From the NCBI GenBank assembly GCA_038116915.1, contig JAYOEU010000208.1:1-7098 (forward strand): 7,098 bases of DNA, in the 5' to 3' direction. Position numbers and translations under genes: made by a program. Positions 1 through 5,046 of this stretch are shown one piece after another. The notes beneath the pieces were generated by a model. That model was not told where the DNA came from. It was given only the letters and a program-made list of their open reading frames with translations, and did not search any database. Within the stretch, counting starts at the first letter, position 1, and each line of letters starts with the position of its first letter. Origin of the DNA: JADHLJ01 sp038116915. Lineage in GTDB: Bacteria > Pseudomonadota > Alphaproteobacteria > Thalassobaculales > Thalassobaculaceae.

Positions 1-65
1 CCGTCGAAAAAGGCACCGACGTCGACCAGCCCCGCAATCTGGCGAAAAGCGTGACCGTGGAGTGA
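1..65 (+). CDS. C-terminal end of an unidentified protein (partial)
   Basis: Reading from base 3, an open frame of 20 codons (VEKGTDVDQPRNLAKSVTVE) ends at a TGA at 63-65. Its start lies outside the window. About 16 of the 20 codons end in G or C, which fits real coding sequence in this GC-rich genome, and non-coding repeat sequence begins about 30 bases after the stop. I do not recognise the family from this short, hydrophilic tail and assign no function. The gene would be transcribed convergently with lexA, with the REP-like repeats at 92-230 between the two 3' ends. The alternative is that this is a chance open frame. Confidence 0.55.
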   Translation, partial: VEKGTDVDQPRNLAKSVTVE

Positions 66-91
66 GGGGGAAGTATTTCCCGCTTTCCTCG

Positions 92-230
92 AATCCCTGG
101 CGCAAGCCAGGGTCCATTCCGCCAATCTTGAAACCGGGTCCAAGGGTGAAAACCACGGACCCGAAAAAGGGACTTTCTGGCAATCACGCCGAAAAATTCT
201 TGGCATGGGCCCTGGCTTTCGCCAGGGATA
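92..230. repeat. REP-like doublet: two facing palindromic hairpins in the lexA 3' intergenic region
   Basis: The first copy is CCCTGGC-GCAA-GCCAGGG at 95-112, a perfect 7-bp stem with a GCAA loop. The second, at 210-227, reads CCCTGGC-GAAA-GCCAGGG on the minus strand, so the copies face each other. Both loops are GNRA type. Similarity extends beyond the stems: each copy is preceded by AT and followed by roughly YCCATKCC pointing inward, so the outer limits (about 93-229) enclose about 137 bp. The interior also contains a 7-bp inverted pair, CGGGTCC 135-141 and GGACCCG 157-163. The structure resembles REP/BIME-type extragenic palindromes. Its position between convergent genes would suit transcript 3'-end protection or weak termination, but neither hairpin is followed directly by a T-run. 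The rest of the 66-289 gap shows no credible gene. Confidence 0.75.
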
Positions 231-289
231 CGGTGGGAGAGCCGGTGCTGTTACGCCACCTTTGATCTCTCGGGTACCGCTCCCCGCCC

Positions 290-1027
290 TCAATATTTGC
301 GGATAAGCCCCACCAGTTTGCCTTGGACCGCGACCTGGTCGGGACCGAAGATCCGGGTCTCGTAGATCGGGTTGGCGGGTTCGAGCGCGATGGCGTGGCT
401 GCGCTTGCGGATGCGCTTCAGGGTGACTTCCTCGCCCTCGATCAGGGCAACGACGATGCTGCCGTTCTCGGCTGTGTCGCAGCGCTGAATGATCGCGGTG
501 TCGCCGTCATGGATGCCGGCGTCGATCATCGAATCGCCGGCCACCTCAAGCGCGTAATGATCGCCGGCGCCGAGCAGGCTGGGCGGAATCGCGATGGTGG
601 TGCTGTGGTCGCGCAGGGCCTCGATCGGCGTGCCGGCGGCGATCCGCCCGTAAAGCGGCAGGCTGACCGTTTCCGTCGGCTCGTCACTCGAAGAGGTTGG
701 CCTGCTTGCCACGGCCGGGCGCGGGAAGTTGCCGGGGATGACGTTGGGCGAGAATTCCCGCGCGGCGGGCCGGTCCTCGCGCGCCGGGCTCGACGACCGG
801 GCGGCGGCGCTGGTTTCCGGCAGCTTGACGACCTCCAGCGCGCGGGCCCGGTGGGCAAGGCGGCGGATGAAGCCGCGCTCCTCCAGCGCCGTGATCAGCC
901 GGTGAATACCTGATTTCGACTTCAGGTCCAGCGCCTCCTTCATTTCATCGAACGAGGGCGAGATCCCCGACTCCTCCAAGCGGGCGTTTATGAACAGAAG
1001 CAGTTCGTGCTGTTTCCTGGTGAGCAT
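290..1027 (-). CDS. lexA: LexA repressor, SOS-response regulator
   Basis: This is the transcriptional repressor of the SOS regulon. It self-cleaves when bound to RecA filaments after DNA damage. The protein has 245 residues. Residues 1-65 form the winged-helix DNA-binding domain (starts MLTRKQHELL, with the recognition region around ALDLKSKSGIHRLITALEERG). Residues 70-119 are a Ser/Pro/Ala/Arg-rich linker, longer than in the 202-residue E. coli protein. Residues 120-245 are the S24 peptidase domain. The cleavage site is A131-G132 within GRIAAG. The catalytic Ser is S166 (AGDSM) and the Lys is K204 (EEVTLKR), 38 residues apart as expected. The ATG at 1027 is preceded by GGGA with a 7-base spacer, and the N-terminus matches the family start. 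Two LexA operators lie just upstream, so autoregulation is expected. It is a separate transcription unit from the amidohydrolase 111 bp upstream, or at least has its own promoter. Confidence 0.97.
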   Translation of the reverse strand: MLTRKQHELLLFINARLEESGISPSFDEMKEALDLKSKSGIHRLITALEERGFIRRLAHRARALEVVKLPETSAAARSSSPAREDRPAAREFSPNVIPGNFPRPAVASRPTSSSDEPTETVSLPLYGRIAAGTPIEALRDHSTTIAIPPSLLGAGDHYALEVAGDSMIDAGIHDGDTAIIQRCDTAENGSIVVALIEGEEVTLKRIRKRSHAIALEPANPIYETRIFGPDQVAVQGKLVGLIRKY

Positions 1028-1047
1028 GGCAAAATCCCGGCGCAGGT

Positions 1048-1062
1048 GAACAAAAGCAAAAC
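1048..1062 (-). promoter_or_regulatory. Secondary LexA operator, one mismatch to the SOS box
   Basis: The minus strand reads GTTT-TGCTTTT-GTTC, which is the alphaproteobacterial SOS box GTTC-N7-GTTC with a single mismatch. It lies between the likely transcription start (about 1066) and the lexA ATG, centred 25 bp from the perfect box. Its position suggests a second repressor dimer or a roadblock just downstream of the start. Binding is inferred. Confidence 0.6.
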
Positions 1063-1072
1063 ATTTAAGAAT

Positions 1073-1087
1073 GTTCTACTTTGGTTC
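1073..1087 (+). promoter_or_regulatory. LexA operator (SOS box), perfect GTTC-N7-GTTC
   Basis: GTTCTACTTTGGTTC matches the alphaproteobacterial SOS consensus GTTC-N7-GTTC at all eight defined positions. It lies 46 bp from the lexA start and overlaps the -10 and spacer of the predicted lexA promoter, the expected place for autorepression. Confidence 0.88.
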
Positions 1088-1101
1088 CAACTCGCCGTCA
1101 A
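1073..1101 (-). promoter_or_regulatory. lexA promoter (-35 TTGACG, -10 TAGAAC)
   Basis: On the minus strand, TTGACG (1101-1096) is separated by exactly 17 bases from TAGAAC (1078-1073), a sigma-70-like pair with 5/6 and 4/6 matches. Transcription would begin near 1066, giving a leader of about 38 bases before the lexA ATG. The perfect SOS box covers the -10 and part of the spacer, so LexA would block polymerase. This is predicted from sequence only. Confidence 0.65.
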
Positions 1102-1138
1102 CCCGGGATTGCCGCGCGGGGGCCGATTGTCCGGACGT

Positions 1139-2185
1139 TTAGAGGTCGAGCTTGTAGAACCGCGCCGCCGTGTCGTGGAACATCGCCTTCTTCTCGTCCG
1201 CCGAAGCGCCGCTGGCGATGCGTTTGAACAGGTTCCAGTAGACCGCGTAGCTGGAGGTCACCTTGTCGACCGGAAAATTGCTTTCGAACATGCAACGCTC
1301 GGGGCCGAAGGCCTCAATGCAGGTTTCGAAATACGGCCGCCAGATCTTGGCGAGTTCCTCGGAGCCCGGCGGTTTCGGACGGTCCTCGAACTTGTAGCCG
1401 TTGATCACCATGCCGAGGCCGCCGAGCTTGGCGTGTACGTTCGGACGCTTGGCGAGCTCGCGGATGTCGGCCTGCCATTTCGGCAGGATTTCCTCGCGCT
1501 TGCCGGCATAGGGTCCGATGCCCATGGGACCGGCGAAGTGGTTGAGCACGATGCGCTGGCCGGGGAAGGCGTCGGCGAGCGAGGACACGTCGGCGATCTG
1601 GGTGTGATACAGCCAGGCCTCGAACGAAAGATCGAACACCGCGAGCTTGGCGAACCCCTCGCGGAATTTCGGATCGAGATAGATATGCGCCGGCGGGTTG
1701 GTGTGGCTGTTGTTGATCTGGGGGCTCGGATCAAACCCGGCGCCGTATCGGGTGCCGCGGAACCGGCCGTTGCCGGCGGCGACCTGGGCGGCCAGCACCT
1801 CCTCGACCGCGGCGCCCATCGTCAGGTCCGCGAAGCCGACGATGCCGGCGCAGATCTTGGTCTTGCCGTACTTGCCGCTGGCGCTCATCGCGGCGATGCC
1901 GTTGACGAACTCGGTCTCGCCGATCGGCTTCATATGCTCCGGTCCGTCCTTGCGGAACATCGAGGCGCATTCCAGGAACACGGTTGCGACGATGTTGTGC
2001 CCGCTATTCAGATCCGCCAGCAGATCCTCGAGCAGATAGCGCTTGCCGCGCATGTCCCAGAGATGGTGGTGCGGATCGACGATCGGCAGATCGGGCTCCA
2101 AGATCTCCTCGTTGATCTGGGCCAGCCATTCCGCGTTGGGCGCGGGAATGCGGGTTTCAAGCAGGGACGCGCCATCACTGGACAT
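1139..2185 (-). CDS. Metal-dependent amidohydrolase/lactonase family protein (TIM barrel)
   Basis: This is a 348-residue cytoplasmic TIM-barrel hydrolase of the amidohydrolase-2 type (COG3618-like; relatives hydrolyse sugar lactones, pyrone dicarboxylate lactone and related compounds). Visible motifs are DPHHHLWD at 37-44, with H39 and H41 as the HxH metal pair on strand 1; RGTRY at 143-147; LNHFAGP at 214-220, with H216; HAKLGGLG at 251-258; and FESNFPVDK at 300-308 near the last barrel strand. Many relatives have Asp (SDWP) where this protein has N303. No signal peptide or membrane segment is seen. The frame can open at a TTG at 2206, but the ATG at 2185 is preferred because GGGAG sits 7 bases before it. 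The gene lies 125 bp after moeA and 111 bp before lexA. Neither neighbour indicates a substrate, so the reaction remains unknown. Confidence 0.88.
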   Translation of the reverse strand: MSSDGASLLETRIPAPNAEWLAQINEEILEPDLPIVDPHHHLWDMRGKRYLLEDLLADLNSGHNIVATVFLECASMFRKDGPEHMKPIGETEFVNGIAAMSASGKYGKTKICAGIVGFADLTMGAAVEEVLAAQVAAGNGRFRGTRYGAGFDPSPQINNSHTNPPAHIYLDPKFREGFAKLAVFDLSFEAWLYHTQIADVSSLADAFPGQRIVLNHFAGPMGIGPYAGKREEILPKWQADIRELAKRPNVHAKLGGLGMVINGYKFEDRPKPPGSEELAKIWRPYFETCIEAFGPERCMFESNFPVDKVTSSYAVYWNLFKRIASGASADEKKAMFHDTAARFYKLDL

Positions 2186-2310
2186 GGGGATTCTCCCGAG
2201 GGGCAAACGGTGGTGAAAACTCTCAAGGCGAACACCAGCGCAAATCCCTCAGCAAGGGAAGAGGGCGCGCGCGCCTATCGCATGAGTGATTGGAGGCTTG
2301 GGTCCGGCGC
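2186..2310. other. moeA-amidohydrolase intergenic gap, no clear promoter or terminator
   Basis: This 125-bp spacer contains the amidohydrolase ribosome site, a short hairpin (TCCCT 2245-2249 with AGGGA 2255-2259) and a 12-bp alternating palindrome GGCGCGCGCGCC at 2264-2275. On the transcribed minus strand the small hairpin is followed only by TTTG, too weak to call a terminator. I see no good -35/-10 pair, so it is open whether the amidohydrolase is read through from moeA. Confidence 0.5.
2193..2197 (-). promoter_or_regulatory. Ribosome binding site fixing the amidohydrolase start
   Basis: GGGAG on the minus strand is followed by a 7-base spacer and the ATG at 2185. It lies inside the longer open frame that begins with TTG at 2206, so the TTG start would place the ribosome site within the coding region. 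The ATG is therefore the better start. Confidence 0.7.
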
Positions 2311-3567
2311 TCAAAGACTCACCAGACTTCCCCACAACGGCAGGATCTCCATCCAATCGCCCTCGGCGCGGGCCGGATCGTGGGCGGGACGGATGATCAG
2401 GCAGTCCGCCTGGGCGAGGCGGGCCAGCATGGAGCTGTCCTGGCGGCTGAACGGGGTGGCGACACGCTCCCCCTCGGCATTCCAAGCGAGAGTGGCGCGC
2501 AGATAGTCCTGACGCTGGTCATTCTGGGAAAGCGCGGCGCCGAGCCTCGCGCGGACCGGCGGCTCCGCCTCGCGCTCCAGGCCCAGCATCGCCTCGATCG
2601 CCGGTTTGACGAAGATCATCCCACAGACCAGGGTCGAAACCGGATTGCCCGGCAGCCCCAGCATCGGGATGCCGCCGACCTTGCCGAAGATCAGCGGCTT
2701 GCCGGGCCGCATGGCGATGCGCCAGAAATCGACCTCCAGACCACCAGGGCCGAAGGCCTCGGGGCCGAGTGCCTTCTGCACCAGGTCATGCTCGCCCACC
2801 GAGGCGCCGCCGGTGGTCAGCACCAGGTCCATGCCCTGGGCGCCGCGCACCAGTTGCTGGATGCCTTCAATGGTGTCGGGCGCGATGCCGAGCACCACCG
2901 GTTCGCCGCCCGAGGCACGCACCAGGGCCGAAAGCGCATAGCTGTTCGAACTGACGATCTGGTTGGGTCCGATCGGCTCTCCCGGACGCACGATCTCGTC
3001 GCCGGTGGCGAGGATCGCGACCTTGGGGCGCCGGCGCACCATGATCCAGGGCACATTCATCGCGGCGGCAAGCCCGACATCGCGGGCACTCATCGCGCGT
3101 CCGGCGGGAATGCCGACATCGCCGGCCTTGAAGTCGAGCCCGGCGGGCCGGATATAGGTACCGGCCTCCGCCCCCTCGCGCACGGTGATCCGGGCGCCGT
3201 CGCTCTCGGACTCCGCGTCGACGTCCTCCTGGATGACGATCGTATCGGCGCCGGCGGGAACTGGGCCGCCAGTGAAGATCCGCACCGCCTCGCCGGGGCC
3301 GACCGTGCCGGCATAGGCGCCGCCGGCGGGCGCGCTGCCGACCCGTTTCAAGGTCACGGGAACCGTCGCCACGTCCTCGGCCCGCACCGCGTAGCCGTCC
3401 ATGGCGGACATGGCGACCGGCGGCTGGGTGCGGCGCGAATGCACCGGGCCGGCGGTCACCCGCCCGAGCGCGCCGCTGACAGGGGTTTCCTCGCCCGGCA
3501 TCAGGGGAAGCGCCGCCAGGATCCGGGTCAGGGCATCGGCCACCGGCAGCAGGGGATCACGCGCCAC
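2311..3567 (-). CDS. moeA: Molybdopterin molybdenumtransferase MoeA
   Basis: MoeA inserts molybdate into adenylylated molybdopterin, the last common step of molybdenum cofactor synthesis in the cytoplasm. The 418 residues match the family's usual length of about 400. Motifs in order are SAMDGYAV 54-61, IFTGGPVPAGAD 97-108, LATGDEIV 186-193, TTGGASVGEHD 251-261 (the MoCF-fold nucleotide-binding loop), MRPGKP 286-291 and GLPGNPVS 304-311. A C-terminal beta-barrel domain follows from about 335. The start is a GTG at 3567 with GGGAG 6 bases upstream (3574-3578), giving MARDPLLPVADALTRIL, which aligns with the normal family N-terminus; the first internal ATG would remove 22 residues of helix. It overlaps the end of moaC by 11 bases, which indicates translational coupling. 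Confidence 0.96.
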   Translation of the reverse strand: MARDPLLPVADALTRILAALPLMPGEETPVSGALGRVTAGPVHSRRTQPPVAMSAMDGYAVRAEDVATVPVTLKRVGSAPAGGAYAGTVGPGEAVRIFTGGPVPAGADTIVIQEDVDAESESDGARITVREGAEAGTYIRPAGLDFKAGDVGIPAGRAMSARDVGLAAAMNVPWIMVRRRPKVAILATGDEIVRPGEPIGPNQIVSSNSYALSALVRASGGEPVVLGIAPDTIEGIQQLVRGAQGMDLVLTTGGASVGEHDLVQKALGPEAFGPGGLEVDFWRIAMRPGKPLIFGKVGGIPMLGLPGNPVSTLVCGMIFVKPAIEAMLGLEREAEPPVRARLGAALSQNDQRQDYLRATLAWNAEGERVATPFSRQDSSMLARLAQADCLIIRPAHDPARAEGDWMEILPLWGSLVSL

Positions 3568-4033
3568 GCCATTCTCCCGACTTGCCGCCGGCCTTGTGCA
3601 GCAGGCGGATATCGGCGATCCGCATGCCCCGGTCGACCGCCTTGCACATGTCGTAGACGGTCAGCGCCGCGACGCTGACGGCGGTCAGCGCCTCCATCTC
3701 GACCCCGGTGCGACCGTTCAGCTTGCAGGTCGCGGTGATGTCGACGGCGCTACGGTCCGGATCACAGGTGAGCGCCAGCTTCACCGACGACAGCGACAGC
3801 GGATGACAGAGCGGGATCAGGTCCGGCGTGCGTTTGGCGCCCATGATCCCGGCGAGCCGTGCGACCGACAGCACGTCGCCCTTGGCCACCCCGTCGCTCA
3901 TGATCAGTGCCAGGGTCTCGGCCTGCATATAGACGCTGCCGCCAGCGGTCGCGGTGCGGCTGGTGATCTCCTTGTCGGAGACATCCACCATGACCGCGTC
4001 GCCGCGGTCGTCGAAATGGGTGAAGCCGCTCAT
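3557..4033 (-). CDS. moaC: Cyclic pyranopterin monophosphate synthase MoaC
   Basis: MoaC converts the MoaA product, 3',8-cyclo-7,8-dihydro-GTP, into cyclic pyranopterin monophosphate, the first isolable molybdenum cofactor intermediate. The protein has 158 residues, the normal size. It has the THFDDRGDAVMVDVSDKEITSR-type N-terminus (split here as residues 5-26), GAKRTPDLIPLCHPL at 65-79, GRTGVEMEALTAVS at 107-120, YDMCKAVD at 127-134 and LLHKAGGKSG at 144-153. Active-site residues fall at the positions known from E. coli: K67 (KRTPDLIPLCHP segment), H77, E112, E114, D128 and K131. The start codon shares ATGA (4030-4033) with the trpC stop, and no strong ribosome site precedes it, so it is probably translated by coupling to trpC. 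Confidence 0.97.
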   Translation of the reverse strand: MSGFTHFDDRGDAVMVDVSDKEITSRTATAGGSVYMQAETLALIMSDGVAKGDVLSVARLAGIMGAKRTPDLIPLCHPLSLSSVKLALTCDPDRSAVDITATCKLNGRTGVEMEALTAVSVAALTVYDMCKAVDRGMRIADIRLLHKAGGKSGEWRGA

Positions 4034-4845
4034 TCGGCGGCGCTCGCGATCGGGGCGGGATCGGCGAGCAGGGCCTTGGTCGCGGCGGTCACGTCGTCCC
4101 GGCGCATCAGGGATTCGCCGATCAGAAAGGTTCGGGCGCCGACCGCCGCCATGCGGGCTAGATCGGCCGGGCTGTTCAACCCGCTTTCCGAGACCAGCAA
4201 CCGATCGGCGGGCGCGAGGGCGGCCAACCGCTCGGTCACCGCGAGGTCCGTCACCATGGTTTTGAGGTTCCGGTTGTTCACGCCGAGCAGCGGGGATTGC
4301 AGCGCGAGAGCCCGCTCGAGCTCGGCCTCGTCATGCACCTCGATCAGCACGTCCATGCCGTGGGCGAAAGCGGCGGCCTCCAGCTCGGCGGCGAGACTGT
4401 CGCCGAGCGCGGCCATGATCAGCAGCACACAATCCGCGCCGAGCGCCCGCGCCTCGATGATCTGATACGGGTCCAGCATGAAATCCTTGCGCAGGGCGGG
4501 CAGCGCGCAGGCATTGCGGGCGGCGGTGAGATAGTCGTCTTGGCCCTGGAAATAGGGCATGTCGGTCAGTACCGAAAGGCAGGTTGCGCCGCCCTTCGCA
4601 TAGGCCCGGGCGAGGGTGGGCGGGTCGAAATCGGCGCGGATCAGACCCTTGCTGGGCGAGGCTTTCTTGATCTCGGCGATCAGGCCGTAGCCGGATGCCG
4701 AAGCGGCGCGCAGAGCCTTGGCGAAGCCACGTGTTGGGGACGCCGCCTTGGCGCGGGATTCCAGTTCCGAGAGAGAGACTGCCGCTTTGCGTCGCGTGAC
4801 ATGGGCACGCTTGTCGTCGCAGATCTTGGCGAGGATATCGCTCAT
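4030..4845 (-). CDS. trpC: Indole-3-glycerol phosphate synthase TrpC
   Basis: TrpC catalyses ring closure and decarboxylation of carboxyphenylamino-deoxyribulose phosphate to indole-3-glycerol phosphate in tryptophan synthesis. The protein has 271 residues and is a single-domain (beta/alpha)8 barrel, not fused to TrpF. Motifs include AEIKKASPSKG 57-67 (catalytic E58, K60), LRKDF 118-122 (catalytic K120), IEVH 168-171 (E169), GVNNRNL 188-194 (N190), VSESG 218-222 (E220) and the phosphate-binding LIGESLM 241-247. The ATG at 4845 has GAGG (4854-4857) at a spacing of 8. It is separated from trpD by 201 bp containing a repeat element, whereas its 3' end overlaps moaC by 4 bases. Confidence 0.97.
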   Translation of the reverse strand: MSDILAKICDDKRAHVTRRKAAVSLSELESRAKAASPTRGFAKALRAASASGYGLIAEIKKASPSKGLIRADFDPPTLARAYAKGGATCLSVLTDMPYFQGQDDYLTAARNACALPALRKDFMLDPYQIIEARALGADCVLLIMAALGDSLAAELEAAAFAHGMDVLIEVHDEAELERALALQSPLLGVNNRNLKTMVTDLAVTERLAALAPADRLLVSESGLNSPADLARMAAVGARTFLIGESLMRRDDVTAATKALLADPAPIASAAE

Positions 4846-4872
4846 GAAGAAAACCTCGGAATCAACTCCAGG

Positions 4873-5013
4873 CCGTCGCCCTGGCGCAAGGCAGGGCCAT
4901 TCACCGAAACCGTCCGCCTGATCCGGCGCATTGTATCCACCGGTAGCCGCCGTGAAATCAGGTTATCACGTCGCGCCGTCGAAGCTTGGCCCTGCCTTGC
5001 GCCAGGGCGACGG
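4873..5013. repeat. 141-bp inverted-repeat element (REP doublet) between trpD and trpC
   Basis: The arms 4873-4899 and 4987-5013 are perfect 27-bp inverted copies separated by 87 bases. Each arm contains the core CCCTGGCGCAAGGCAGGG (4879-4896 on plus; the mirror copy on minus), which differs at one base from the core at 95-112 near lexA. Within each arm the core can form a short hairpin, and the two arms could pair into one long hairpin in the trp transcript. The interior includes a smaller inverted pair, CCTGAT 4917-4922 and ATCAGG 4957-4962. There is no transposase frame, so this fits a non-autonomous REP- or MITE-like element. The short open frames crossing it (such as 4842-5039, minus) are translations of the repeat. 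The remainder of the 4846-5046 gap holds the trpC ribosome site and nothing else I can identify. Confidence 0.85.
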
Positions 5014-5046
5014 TTCAGAAAGGCGAATCTGGCATTCATCAGCCGA

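Noticed and set aside
210..227. Hairpin as a classic rho-independent terminator for lexA
   Set aside because: On the minus strand the stem is followed by CCATGCCAAGAATTTTTC, so the T-run is displaced too far from the stem for an intrinsic terminator. The repeat interpretation explains it better.
62..265. 67-codon plus-strand open frame after the first gene
   Set aside because: It consists largely of the REP-like doublet, starts with a GTG overlapping the previous stop codon, and has no protein-like pattern.
2245..2275. Possible terminator or Z-DNA-like GC palindrome between moeA and the amidohydrolase
   Set aside because: The hairpin stem is only 5 bp with no T-run, and the alternating GC palindrome is short enough to arise by chance in GC-rich DNA.
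1007..2506. 499-codon plus-strand open frame
   Set aside because: It runs antisense across the lexA start, the whole amidohydrolase and the end of moeA. Those minus-strand proteins carry clear family motifs, while this translation is Arg/Gly/Ala-rich without recognisable domains. Long antisense frames are common in GC-rich DNA.
2290..3678. 462-codon plus-strand open frame opposite moeA
   Set aside because: It is an antisense shadow of moeA with low-complexity composition and no plausible ribosome site or family.
3401..4465. 354-codon plus-strand open frame opposite moaC and trpC
   Set aside because: It is antisense to two well-supported genes, and the Arg/Ser/Ala-rich translation is typical of complementary-frame artefacts.
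4842..5039. 65-codon minus-strand open frame between trpD and trpC
   Set aside because: Its translation is mostly the inverted-repeat arms (RPGARQGQ and PALRQGDG). It overlaps the trpC ribosome site and lacks a start signal of its own.
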